A stretch of 23,558 bases of DNA from Paracoccaceae bacterium (GTDB lineage: Bacteria; Pseudomonadota; Alphaproteobacteria; Rhodobacterales; Rhodobacteraceae), in assembly GCA_030625695.1 (NCBI GenBank), contig DAOUQK010000014.1, positions 1 to 23,558 on the forward strand, written 5' to 3'. The notes under the pieces were generated by a model. It was not told where the DNA came from, made no database searches, and saw nothing but the letters and a program-made list of their open reading frames with translations. A program made the position numbers and the translations under genes. Each line of letters starts with the position of its first letter. The stretch's first letter is position 1. Below, in pieces: positions 15,796 through 23,558 of this stretch.

Positions 15796-17565
15796 ATGCC
15801 CGACCGCGATATCTGTCTTGCCGAGACGATCCCCGACATGTTCCAACGCAGGGTTGCTGCCACGCCCGATGCGATTGCTTACCGCGAATTTTTCGATGGC
15901 CAGTGGCAGGATATCTCATGGTGCCACGTAGCAGAGAAAGTGGCCACTCGAAGGATGGCTCTGACGCGAGCTGGACTTCAAAGAGGTGAGAGGGTCGGGA
16001 TATTTCTTCCAAACGGTGTCGATTGGGTAGTCACCGACTTGGCGGCAATGTCTGAAGGTCTGGTCACAGTTCCCGTCTATACTCGCGACAGCGCCAGTAA
16101 TATCTGCCACGTGATACGGGATAGCGGTGCCGCTCTGTGCATCACGGACACCGCTGCGCGTTGGCTCTCTCTCGGTCATGATTCAGAAAACTTACCCGAT
16201 CTGCGCCAGGTATGGCTGTTGGACGAGGAGCCGGATGGCAACGACGCGCGGGTCGTTGCCTGCCCAGTCCCGAATATGGCGCAACAGGATCCAGCGCCAG
16301 CCGTTGCCTGTTATGGCGAGGATCTGGCAACCTTGATCTACACCTCCGGAACCACCGGCCCCTCGAAGGGCGTTATGCTGTCTCATGGCGCGCTTTTGTC
16401 GAATGCGCGGTCCGTTGCACAAGTGAATCCGGTACGTGGCAACGATGTATTTCTGTCACTCTTGCCGCTGGCCCATTCGTTCGAACGCACCATGGGTTGG
16501 CTTTGCCCCATGCTGGGCGGTGCCACGGTCGCGTACGCACGCTCTGTGGAAACCTTGACTGAGGATATGCAAACAGTGCGACCTACCGTCATGCTCGCGG
16601 TCCCGCGACTGTTCGAAAAGGTGCGCAACACAGCGGTATCGCGATCAGAATCGTCCCGCTTCAACCGATGGCTTTTGCGGGCAACGGAAAGTGCAGGTTG
16701 GGCGCGACGGCAAGCCGCAGAGGGCGCGGCACCGTCACCGACTCTTTCCAAACGCCTGTTCTGGGTTTTGATCGGTCGCCTTGTCGCCCAACGGCTGCGG
16801 AGGGTCTTCGGTGGCCGGATCCGAATTGTCGTGAGCAGTGGAGCGCCGCTTTCGGCCGACACTGCGCGTTTCCTCGACGCGATGGAGTTTCCGCTGGTCG
16901 AAGGCTATGGCCTGACCGAAGCCGGACCGGCTGTTACCGGAAGTTCCTTGCAAAATCGCCGCTCTGGAAGTGTCGGCCAGGCGCTTCCAGGGGTTGAGCT
17001 TGCGATTGGCGAGCGGCAGGAGCTGCTGGTGCGGTCACCGGGCGTCATGAAAGGCTACTGGCACAATACCCAGACCAGCCAGGAAACGCTGGACGACGAA
17101 GGCTGGTTATATACTGGCGACGCCGCAGAAATCATCGACGGGTGGGTCTTCATCCGAGGGCGGATCAAGGACGTAATCGTGCTGTCGACCGGGGAAAACG
17201 TCAATCCGGGGCCTATCGAAATGGCAATCCTGTCCGATCCGCTGATCGACCAAACCTGTGTTCTCGGAGATGGCAGGCCTTGGTGCGCCGCTGTCGTTGT
17301 CATCGATCCCCGTGCGTTTCAGGACTGGATTGCGCAAACAAAAGGGGGGGATACAGATCCGACCAGTCCCGAGACTCAGAAAATCCTGGCTGAACGCTTG
17401 GCTGCGCGAATGAATGACGTGCCACCATTCGCCCGCATACGGAGCGTTGTCGTCGAAACGCAGCCTTGGGACCTCGGTAGTGGCCTGATCACACCGACCC
17501 TGAAAGCCAAAAGGCCACGAATTGCCGAGCGTTACGCCGAAAAACTGGATGCGCTGTATGGCTGA
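15796..17565 (+). CDS. Long-chain fatty acyl-CoA synthetase-like AMP ligase
   Basis: This 589-residue ANL-family enzyme activates a carboxylic acid with ATP and loads it on CoA or ACP. Motifs are YTSGTTGPSKG at 182-192, PLAHSFERT near 224-232, YGLTEAG at 371-377, GWLYTGD at 436-442, RIKDVIV at 456-462, and a C-terminal LTPTLKAKR-like stretch (LITPTLKAKRPRI) holding the usual catalytic lysine. Length and motif forms match the FAA1/FadD15 type of long-chain ligase, not acetyl-CoA synthetase. The start is ATG 15796, with GGAGGA five bases upstream; an in-frame TTG at 15772 is less likely. It is divergent from the oxoamine synthase, which would need its acyl-CoA product. This pairing resembles acyl-activating genes placed beside bacterial sphingolipid genes, but the chain length cannot be read from the sequence. 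Confidence 0.9.
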   Translation: MPDRDICLAETIPDMFQRRVAATPDAIAYREFFDGQWQDISWCHVAEKVATRRMALTRAGLQRGERVGIFLPNGVDWVVTDLAAMSEGLVTVPVYTRDSASNICHVIRDSGAALCITDTAARWLSLGHDSENLPDLRQVWLLDEEPDGNDARVVACPVPNMAQQDPAPAVACYGEDLATLIYTSGTTGPSKGVMLSHGALLSNARSVAQVNPVRGNDVFLSLLPLAHSFERTMGWLCPMLGGATVAYARSVETLTEDMQTVRPTVMLAVPRLFEKVRNTAVSRSESSRFNRWLLRATESAGWARRQAAEGAAPSPTLSKRLFWVLIGRLVAQRLRRVFGGRIRIVVSSGAPLSADTARFLDAMEFPLVEGYGLTEAGPAVTGSSLQNRRSGSVGQALPGVELAIGERQELLVRSPGVMKGYWHNTQTSQETLDDEGWLYTGDAAEIIDGWVFIRGRIKDVIVLSTGENVNPGPIEMAILSDPLIDQTCVLGDGRPWCAAVVVIDPRAFQDWIAQTKGGDTDPTSPETQKILAERLAARMNDVPPFARIRSVVVETQPWDLGSGLITPTLKAKRPRIAERYAEKLDALYG

Positions 17566-17657
17566 GATCCAAGGAAAACCGATTACCGCCCTGATTTGCT
17601 ACTCAGCATCACCACGACGACCGATGCGGAAACGTTTCAGCACATATCCCGTTCCCC

Positions 17658-17691
17658 ACACTGAATAGTGTCAGAAAAGTTCAATCTGACA
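17658..17691. terminator. Weak inverted repeats between convergent genes
   Basis: Two small inverted repeats lie in the 149-base gap between the ligase (plus) and the protease (minus): ACACT-gaat-AGTGT, and TGTCAG with CTGACA eleven bases later. They share bases, so only one could fold at a time. No T tract follows, so this is at best a weak bidirectional terminator. Confidence 0.25.
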
Positions 17692-17714
17692 ATGTCAACG
17701 CGGGCACAACTTCA

Positions 17715-18827
17715 TCATTTTCCTGGTGCCCAAAGATCGCGCTCCAGGCTTGGCCGCTCATTTATCTCCGCAGTAACTTCAAAGACATTGCCTTCACGCC
17801 AGACCCTTAACCGGACGGCTTCACCGATTTTCAGAGATTCAACCGCTTCAAGCGCCTGACCCAGATCGCGTATTGGTTCGCCGTTCACTTCGGTAATTAC
17901 GTCACCGCCAATCAGTATTTCTGCGTTTCCCCATGTCACCGGAATGATGCCGCCCTGCAGCCCGGCTTTGTCCGCGGCAGATCCTGGTTCGATCGTTTCG
18001 ATCAGGAAACCCTCGGGTAACGCGTTTTCGTCAAGCAACATCAACCGACCAATCAACGGGCTCATCATTTGCCCGTAAAGCCCGTGCCAAGGCCGCGCGA
18101 CCTGGCCGGTTTCGACGATTTCTTCGACCAACGGCAGGGCGCTGTCAATCGGCAGCGCGTATCCAATGTTCTCAGAATCCGGATGCGAGCTTTTCAAAGT
18201 CACCAAACCTATCACACGACCGCACGCATCAAGAAGCGCTCCCCCAGAGTTTCCGGGGCTGACAGCCGCGTCGGTCTGGATATAGCGCGTTGTCCAAGAA
18301 TTGGTGTTTAACGGTAGCTTTCTGTCAAGGCCGGAAATGATGCCTGCCGTCAAAGTAAGGCCGATGCTCAACGGGTAACCCAAAACATAGGCTTTTTGCC
18401 CGACAACAAGATCGTTATAGCTGCCAAAAACCACATCTTTGTTACCACCACCCCATGATGGGATTGCTAGAAGGGCGATGTCGAAGACCGGGTCAGTGCC
18501 AATCAGTTCTGCCTCAAATGATCCCTCGTCGGATACCACGACCATCAGGCGACCATGTTGCACCACGTGGTAGTTTGTCAGGACCAGACCGGGTTCAATA
18601 AGGATGCCTGACCCGGAACCGGACTGATCCCGACCTGCAACCCGGTAAGGGTCTACACCAAAGCTGACCACATGAACGATGTTGCTGCCGACACGCTCGT
18701 AGATTTCTGGAGGGGTTATTTCGCAACTTGCAATTTCGACCTTTTGCGTTTGCGCCTGAACGTCATCACCAAGCCAAAGCATCAGCGTAGAAAGGAAAAC
18801 CACTCCACACAAGAGTTTGATACTCAT
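17715..18827 (-). CDS. DegP/HtrA-like trypsin-fold serine protease with PDZ domain
   Basis: This 370-residue periplasmic serine protease has a signal peptide (1-25, cleavage after VQA) and a trypsin-like domain with the triad H87 (LTNYHVV), D116 (FDIALL) and S194 (SPGNSGG). One C-terminal PDZ domain (about 270-360) contains GFLIETIEPGSAADKAGLQ and GGDVITEVNGEPI. HtrA-type enzymes degrade or refold damaged envelope proteins and bind unfolded C-termini with the PDZ. It is shorter than DegP and has one PDZ, like DegS, but with a cleavable signal rather than an obvious anchor. The start is ATG 18827, ten codons after the first possible start, because the signal peptide begins there. Its ribosome binding region is a run of eight Gs just upstream. 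The gene is divergent from the acylase across 143 bases. Confidence 0.88.
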   Translation of the reverse strand: MSIKLLCGVVFLSTLMLWLGDDVQAQTQKVEIASCEITPPEIYERVGSNIVHVVSFGVDPYRVAGRDQSGSGSGILIEPGLVLTNYHVVQHGRLMVVVSDEGSFEAELIGTDPVFDIALLAIPSWGGGNKDVVFGSYNDLVVGQKAYVLGYPLSIGLTLTAGIISGLDRKLPLNTNSWTTRYIQTDAAVSPGNSGGALLDACGRVIGLVTLKSSHPDSENIGYALPIDSALPLVEEIVETGQVARPWHGLYGQMMSPLIGRLMLLDENALPEGFLIETIEPGSAADKAGLQGGIIPVTWGNAEILIGGDVITEVNGEPIRDLGQALEAVESLKIGEAVRLRVWREGNVFEVTAEINERPSLERDLWAPGK

Positions 18828-18970
18828 ACCGCCCCCCCCAAAGTTTTGATCGGCCACCCGTGACCTGTTTGAAAGATTATGCCAATATTGAAACGCTGTC
18901 TTTGATCGACATCAGGGAGTATTGCGAGACAGGTAACCTTCCTACGTTGGAAACAGGTTTGGAGGACCAG

Positions 18971-21385
18971 ATGCACTGGGTGGTTCGAACGTTCATTGCT
19001 TTAATGTTGGTTTCAGCTCTGGCGTTGGGTGGCGCTGGGTATCTGATCACCGCTTCCTTGCCTGACTATTGGACTGACCAGCTCGTTCATGGATTAAAAG
19101 CCGAGATCACAATACTTCGAACCGATCACGCAATCCCGCATATCTTCGGTACAGATGATAGGGATATATTTTTCGGTCTTGGCTTCGCCCATGCCCAGGA
19201 CCGGTTCTGGCAGATGGAAGTCATGCGAAGAACGGCTGCAGGACGACTAAGCGAGGTTTTCGGAGCACGCACCTTGCGAACGGACGAGTTGTTGCGCCGC
19301 ATGGATTTGTACGGGGCGGCGGTCGATTCACTGCCTGCACAGTCAGATTATACCGTCGACGTGCTCGAGTCCTATTCAGCAGGTATCAACGCCTTCATCA
19401 ACAACCGTGGAAGCATATGGCATATGGCACCGGAGTTTCTGATTTTTCCGATCGAAGTCGAGCCATGGACACCGTCTGACAGCCTGGCAATCCTGAAACT
19501 TCTTGCGCTTCAACTTGCCTCTCACGTCGATAGAGAAGTTACACGCGCTCGGGTGTCCATGGCGGTTCCGCCCGAGCGGCTGATGGATATCCTGCCTGAC
19601 AGTGCCCACAAGGGAACCTTGGCCATGCCTGACTATGCGGCTCTGTTTCCTGGGTTATCCCCACATTACAGAGCAAGTTCAGTTTCGCAGCAGTCTCTGT
19701 CACTTCCTGGGCAGTTCGGTGGTTGGTCATCCAATGCCTGGGCCGTGGGGCCATCACGATCTGCTTCTGGTGTCTCACTTCTTGCCAATGACCCACATTT
19801 TAATTTCACCGCACCAAGCTTTTGGTATCTCGCCCGGCTTGAGCTTTCGACCGGCGGAATTGTCGGCGGCTCCATTCCCGGCATTCCTGCCATTCTCAGC
19901 GGGCAGGGCAAAGGGCTTGCTTGGGGAATTACTGCGGCCAATATGGATGATCAGGATGTCTTCATGGAAAAACTGAACCCCGAGAACTCGGACCAAGTGC
20001 TCACATCGTCCGGGTTTCGAACTCTGCGCGGCTCGATGACAGTCATCAAAGTGAAAGGCGGCGATCCGGTAGAGTTGCAACTTCGCTGGTCTGAAAATGG
20101 CCCAATCATCCCAGCGAGTTTTTACAATCTTGGTGAGGTGACTCCCGAGGGACATATCGCCACGATTTCGAGGACTCTTTTCGACAGGTCGGATACGTCA
20201 ATGACAGCCGTGCTCGATCTGATGAAATCCAGCTCGGTAGATCAGGCGATTTCCGCAATGGAGTCATTTGTAACTCCGGCGCAAAACTTGCATTTGATCG
20301 ACCGGGAACACGTGGCCTTGCAGGTGATCGGAAAAATGCCACACCGCGTCCTCGGAAATGAAACTCTGGGGCGTATGCCATCGCGCGGCTGGAAAGATGA
20401 GAACCGTTGGCACGGCTATCTGCCGTATTCAGAAAACCCAAGAGTCGTTGACCCCAAAAGTGGCGTCGTGGGAAACACAAACAGCAAGACAACGGACCGG
20501 CCCTTCCCGTTCCACGTTTCGTTTGACTGGGGGGACAGGATCCGCATCCGGAGGCTACAGCAATTGCTTGGTGGCATTGAAAAACACGACGTCAAAAGCT
20601 TTTCGAACCTTCAGAATGACGCGGTCAGTATCGCGGCGCTTGAAACGCTGCCATTTGTGATTGCCTCGATGGCTCAATTGACCGAGCTTCAGTCCGCCGC
20701 GATTGATCTGCTTGAGGATTGGGATGCCAATATGGACGCCGACCGTCCGGAACCACTGATATTCGTGGCGTGGATGCGGTTTCTGCAAATGGCGCTGGCT
20801 CGAAACGGGATCGGAGAGCTCGCAAAGGTTTTCACGCATGCTGACATGGTTTTCATAGACCGGGTATTTCAGGACGAGAATGGGGCGAGCGTTTGGTGTG
20901 ATGCATCCGATACCTCCGTCGTCGAGACTTGCGGTTCGATTGCGCTTTCCAGCCTGGCCTCTGCCCTGAGCGAGCTTGGGGTCGCAGACCCTGCCGCTGT
21001 CAAGAACCTGCAGTGGGGGGATTTGCACGTTGCGGTACATGTGCATCCTGTTCTTGGAGAATTGCCGATCCTGGGTCGACTGGTGAATATTCGTCACCCG
21101 TCTGACGGTGGTGATTCCACATTGCTTCGCGCCAGAACACGTGGACCGCCCCCCCGACCTTACGAGGATGCGCACGGTGCCGCCTATCGCGGGATTTACA
21201 ACCTCGGCGCGCCGCAGGCGTCCAAGTTCGTTTTGGCCACTGGCCAAGCCGGTCACCCATTGTCGCGCCACTACCGCGATTTGGCGCGCATCTGGTCACG
21301 CGGCGCATACGTCCAGGCGCTTCCGTTTCCAGATTCCAACGCGACAAATACCTATTCCCGAACGCGCCTCTCGCCAAGGTTCTGA
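18971..21385 (+). CDS. Penicillin acylase-family Ntn hydrolase
   Basis: This 804-residue protein is of the penicillin acylase (S45) family. These enzymes are exported, cut themselves into alpha and beta chains, and hydrolyse amides such as penicillins or acyl-homoserine lactones. The N-terminus has one hydrophobic segment (about 5-28). Motifs are DHAIPHIFG at 52-60 and GLGFAHAQDRFWQM at 69-82, with GWSSNAWAVG at 251-260, where S254, before N255-A-W, is the expected nucleophile after autocleavage between 253 and 254. LANDPHF at 271-277 follows. The length and motif order are normal for the family. The start is ATG 18971, with GGAGGA four bases upstream (GGAGG, five bases) and followed by the export signal; the open frame from 18860 adds 37 residues without a plausible signal. 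The substrate is unknown; an N-acyl amide from the neighbouring cluster is a possibility. Confidence 0.88.
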   Translation: MHWVVRTFIALMLVSALALGGAGYLITASLPDYWTDQLVHGLKAEITILRTDHAIPHIFGTDDRDIFFGLGFAHAQDRFWQMEVMRRTAAGRLSEVFGARTLRTDELLRRMDLYGAAVDSLPAQSDYTVDVLESYSAGINAFINNRGSIWHMAPEFLIFPIEVEPWTPSDSLAILKLLALQLASHVDREVTRARVSMAVPPERLMDILPDSAHKGTLAMPDYAALFPGLSPHYRASSVSQQSLSLPGQFGGWSSNAWAVGPSRSASGVSLLANDPHFNFTAPSFWYLARLELSTGGIVGGSIPGIPAILSGQGKGLAWGITAANMDDQDVFMEKLNPENSDQVLTSSGFRTLRGSMTVIKVKGGDPVELQLRWSENGPIIPASFYNLGEVTPEGHIATISRTLFDRSDTSMTAVLDLMKSSSVDQAISAMESFVTPAQNLHLIDREHVALQVIGKMPHRVLGNETLGRMPSRGWKDENRWHGYLPYSENPRVVDPKSGVVGNTNSKTTDRPFPFHVSFDWGDRIRIRRLQQLLGGIEKHDVKSFSNLQNDAVSIAALETLPFVIASMAQLTELQSAAIDLLEDWDANMDADRPEPLIFVAWMRFLQMALARNGIGELAKVFTHADMVFIDRVFQDENGASVWCDASDTSVVETCGSIALSSLASALSELGVADPAAVKNLQWGDLHVAVHVHPVLGELPILGRLVNIRHPSDGGDSTLLRARTRGPPPRPYEDAHGAAYRGIYNLGAPQASKFVLATGQAGHPLSRHYRDLARIWSRGAYVQALPFPDSNATNTYSRTRLSPRF

Positions 21386-21593
21386 AGAGTACTGTGCGAC
21401 AAGTTTCCTCGACTGATCGTAGATTACCTGCGGCGGACTTCTGTCAAATATGTTCATCCGATATCTGAAAACCGATGGAATTTTGGTTCTTCCGGCGCGC
21501 TAAGCTCTGATTTTTCGTTTGGTAGTTATTTTGGCAGGTAGCTTTGGCAGTTTCTCAAATAATCAATTTAAAACAGTATGTTAGATAGGTGAA

Positions 21594-21683
21594 TGGCGGA
21601 GAGACAGGGATTCGAACCCTGGGAACCCTTGCAGGCTCAACGGTTTTCGAGACCGCCCCATTCGACCACTCTGGCACCTCTCC
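21594..21683 (-). tRNA. tRNA-Ser (anticodon CGA)
   Basis: Read on the minus strand, the gene folds as a class II tRNA. The acceptor stem is GGAGAGG with TCTCTCC. The anticodon stem GCGGT/ACCGT holds the loop CTCGAAA, giving anticodon CGA, which reads UCG (serine). A long variable arm (GAGCC...GGGTTC) and the T arm CAGGG-TTCGAAT-CCCTG follow. The discriminator base is G and a CCA is encoded at 21594-21596. No copy of the 3' end was seen elsewhere in the window. Confidence 0.95.
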
Positions 21684-21704
21684 GCGGGGATCATGGTGAG
21701 GGGG

Positions 21705-21733
21705 CATCTAGTGTGGAACGCAGCCTGTGGCAA
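21705..21733 (-). promoter_or_regulatory. Sigma-70 promoter of the tRNA-Ser gene
   Basis: On the minus strand TTGCCA (21728-21733) and TAGATG (21705-21710) are separated by exactly 17 bases. They predict a start near 21698, about 15 bases before the mature tRNA. Orientation and distance fit a tRNA promoter. Confidence 0.55.
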
Positions 21734-21741
21734 GAGGGGTT

Positions 21742-21769
21742 TTGACGGGATTTGAATTTGCCATTGAAT
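21742..21769 (+). promoter_or_regulatory. Candidate sigma-70 promoter of the DUF2059 pair
   Basis: TTGACG (21742-21747) and TTGAAT (21764-21769) are 16 bases apart and lie just before the first DUF2059 gene. The -35 hexamer is strong (five of six bases) and the -10 moderate (four of six). The predicted start near 21776 leaves a leader of about 24 bases. The gene has no clear ribosome binding site. Confidence 0.45.
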
Positions 21770-21799
21770 GACGACGCAAATGGCTTACTTTCCTAATCT

Positions 21800-22693
21800 A
21801 TGACAGTGTTTGTTCATCGCAATGATTTGCCCCGCCCGCCGCGCTCACTTTGGGCGTATACGCCTTGGCTGCTGATTGTTCTGACTACGGTGTTTCTGGC
21901 CGTCTTGTCGCTTTCCGTCGCGCCGAGCCAGGCCGCCGACCGTGATCGCATTGGTGCCTTTCTGAATATCACCGGGTTCGACGTAGCACTGGATTCGATT
22001 GCAATGTCAGCAGGCAGGGCGCCCGCCATGCTGGGCGTGCCGGACGACCAATTTGGTAACGATTGGGAACGTCTGTCGCGCGACGTATTTGACACCGGGG
22101 TCATGCGCACCCTGGCCGAAGATATCCTTGAGGCGACCCTTTCAGACAGTGCGCTCGCCCATGCGGCTGGATTTTATGCCACGGATCTTGGACAGCGGCT
22201 GGTGACTGCGGAAAATGCCTCGCATTTGGATGCGGACCGGACCGGCAAGCAGCAATCAGGCCGCGAGATTGTTGCAGGTTTGCTGTCCGACGACGCGCCA
22301 CGGCTTGAGATCATCAAGCGGATGAACATGGCGGTAAGTTCGGCCGATTCTACCGTTCGCGCCTTGCAGGAGATCCAGATCAGGTTCCTTCTGGCCGCCG
22401 ATGCCGCCGGGGTGATCAAGCTCAAGGTTGACGCCGAGGGTCTGCGCGCCCTGATGAAACGCCAATCGGGCGAGATGAGCCAGTCGATCCGGCAATCGGC
22501 CCTGGCCGGGGCGGCATTTACCTATCAGGGGTTCACCGATGACGAAATTGAACAGTATGCCGAGGCGCTGGAACAGCCGCAAATGAAGCTGGTTTATGAG
22601 CTGCTGAATGCGGTGCAATATGAGATTATGGCCAACCGGTTCGAAGTTCTGGCAACCCGGATGGCCGAACTTCATCCATCGCAGGATATCTGA
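21800..22693 (+). CDS. DUF2059 domain protein, exported
   Basis: This 297-residue protein has a basic N-terminus followed by a hydrophobic signal segment (about 20-44) ending in SQA, a likely signal peptidase site (A45/A46). The rest is mainly helical and polar, with two stretches of the DUF2059 kind: a short helix ending in FYATDLGQRLV (about 125-135), then the longer QSALAGAAFTYQGFTDDEIEQYAEALEQPQMKLVYELL region near 235-275. Family members are periplasmic proteins of unknown function. ATG 21800 is used although no good ribosome binding site is present. The stop overlaps the start of the next gene (TGATG), a related DUF2059 protein, so the pair is probably one operon made by an old duplication. 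Confidence 0.75.
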   Translation: MTVFVHRNDLPRPPRSLWAYTPWLLIVLTTVFLAVLSLSVAPSQAADRDRIGAFLNITGFDVALDSIAMSAGRAPAMLGVPDDQFGNDWERLSRDVFDTGVMRTLAEDILEATLSDSALAHAAGFYATDLGQRLVTAENASHLDADRTGKQQSGREIVAGLLSDDAPRLEIIKRMNMAVSSADSTVRALQEIQIRFLLAADAAGVIKLKVDAEGLRALMKRQSGEMSQSIRQSALAGAAFTYQGFTDDEIEQYAEALEQPQMKLVYELLNAVQYEIMANRFEVLATRMAELHPSQDI

Positions 22694-23529
22694 TGCGACT
22701 GCTTGTACGACTGCGGGCGGCTTTGTGCGGGCTGATCCTGGTGGTGGCGCCCGGTATGGCGCCGACATCGGGTTTGGCCGGCGATCAGATCGACCTGGCC
22801 CGCGCGCTGCGTTTGGGCGAAGTGATTGAGGTGCTGCGCGACGAAGGTCGCGCGTACGGCCAGACGTTGAACCGCGATATGCTTGGGGGCAGGGGCGGTG
22901 CGTTCTGGTCGGCGGAAGTGGCCCGGATTTATGGGGCGGCCCGGATGGAAGACATCATTCAGATTGCCATGCTGAACGGCATGGATGCCGACCAGATTGA
23001 TCAGTCATTGGCGTTCTTTGACACCGATCAGGGCCAGCTTATCCTAAGACTTGAAACCTCGGCCCGCCGGGCCATGGTTGACTCGGATATTGCCCAGGCA
23101 GCCTATGACGCCTATGCCGCCCTGAAAGGCGGCGATGATGCCCGTCTTGCTCTGATCACCCGGTTGGTCGAGATCAACGACCTGATCGAATACAATGTCG
23201 CAGGCTCGCTCAGCTCAAACTTCTATTTCCTGACCGGGTTGGCGCAAAGCGGCGGCTCTGAGCAGAGTGAGGCCGAGATCACGGCGGATGTCTGGCGTCA
23301 GGAGGACGAAATCCGCACCGATACCCGTGAATGGATTTTCGGCTTTATGCTGATGGCGTATGACCCGTTACTTGACGCCGACCTTGAGGCTTATATCACT
23401 TATTCCGCCAGCCCCGCCGGTCAATCGTTGAATGCCGCCCTGTTTAACGGGTTTGACGCAATGTATCAGGCAATTTCCCACGATCTTGGGCGCATGGTCG
23501 GGCGCGCCACAAAATCCAGCGAATTATAA
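22693..23529 (+). CDS. Second DUF2059 domain protein, exported
   Basis: This 278-residue protein has a signal peptide (MRLLVRLRAALCGLILVV to GLAGD, about 1-30) and a helical domain with DQSLAFFDTDQGQLI (about 98-112), which matches the FYATDLGQ motif of its neighbour. A later stretch, DPLLDADLEAYITYSASPAGQSLNAALFNGF, gives the same helix-Y-x-S/T-x2-G-Q pattern again, so two such units are present. Overall length and layout match the upstream gene, with low sequence identity. It starts within the upstream stop (TGATG), so translation is coupled. The function is not known; paralogous pairs like this are seen in Rhodobacterales. Confidence 0.75.
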   Translation: MRLLVRLRAALCGLILVVAPGMAPTSGLAGDQIDLARALRLGEVIEVLRDEGRAYGQTLNRDMLGGRGGAFWSAEVARIYGAARMEDIIQIAMLNGMDADQIDQSLAFFDTDQGQLILRLETSARRAMVDSDIAQAAYDAYAALKGGDDARLALITRLVEINDLIEYNVAGSLSSNFYFLTGLAQSGGSEQSEAEITADVWRQEDEIRTDTREWIFGFMLMAYDPLLDADLEAYITYSASPAGQSLNAALFNGFDAMYQAISHDLGRMVGRATKSSEL

Positions 23530-23542
23530 GGAACGCCACATC

Positions 23543-23558
23543 TTGGTGACAATCGTTG
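23543..23558 (+). CDS. Possible start of a further gene, cut by the window edge
   Basis: AAGGAA at 23528-23533 overlaps the DUF2059 stop and is followed by TTG (23543) or GTG (23546), reading LVTIV or VTIV. This would extend the DUF2059 operon. Only five codons are visible, so nothing can be said of the product. Confidence 0.3.

Noticed and set aside
15645..15863. Longer oxoamine synthase start at 15863
   Set aside because: It would cover the whole divergent promoter and the ligase start; ATG 15644 has a good GGGAG.
18902..18915. FNR-like box TTGATCGACATCAG upstream of the acylase
   Set aside because: One mismatch, chance-level frequency, and no good -10 element at the right distance.
18860..18970. 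Longer N-terminus for the acylase starting at 18860
   Set aside because: ATG 18971 has GGAGGA close by and is followed at once by the export segment; the added 37 residues have no signal.
1..23558. CRISPR array, prophage, transposase or integrase
   Set aside because: No regularly spaced direct repeats and no motif of such proteins on either strand.

Overview
The window looks like a chromosomal segment of an alphaproteobacterium of the Rhodobacterales (Roseobacter/Rhodobacter type). The evidence is a DUF5765-type membrane protein, a pair of DUF2059 proteins as found in that order, a perfect FNR/FnrL-type box, moderately high GC and alphaproteobacterial codon use. Genes are tightly packed, with many stop/start overlaps (TAATG, ATGA, TGATG and an 11-nt overlap). 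I see no transposase, integrase, phage gene or CRISPR array. All assignments come from reading motifs by eye.

Layout: (1) 1-627, the 3' part of a DUF5765-like membrane protein. (2) 877-3169, two radical SAM enzymes in tandem, one HemW/HemN-like and one MoaA/SPASM-like, behind a perfect FNR box (812-825) placed about -41 from a predicted start site. (3) 3422-10245, minus strand, a 1457-residue DUF2339 membrane protein with a recent internal tandem duplication, coupled by TAATG to an M48 metallopeptidase with TPR repeats. (4) 10410-13574, plus strand, a GtrA-like membrane protein, a GH3-family acyl-adenylate amide synthetase and a tandem-GNAT protein, all overlapping. (5) 14368-15644, minus strand, an alpha-oxoamine synthase followed by a short-chain dehydrogenase, read convergently to block 4. 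(6) 15796-17565, a long-chain acyl-CoA synthetase-like AMP ligase, divergent from the oxoamine synthase. (7) A DegP-like protease (minus) and a penicillin-acylase-type Ntn hydrolase (plus), divergent. (8) A tRNA-Ser(CGA) gene on the minus strand and two overlapping DUF2059 genes on the plus strand.

The most interesting unit is 10410-17565. It has a fatty-acid activating ligase, an acyl-CoA + amino acid condensing enzyme of the serine palmitoyltransferase/KBL family, an SDR that could reduce the resulting 3-ketone, and two different enzymes able to make N-acyl bonds (GNAT and GH3). There is also a GtrA-like membrane protein, and an amide-hydrolysing acylase lies nearby. Together these look like an unassigned sphingolipid-like or N-acyl amino-alcohol lipid pathway. 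This is inference from gene content; no single gene proves the product. The FNR-controlled radical SAM pair and the self-duplicating DUF2339 protein are separate points of interest.
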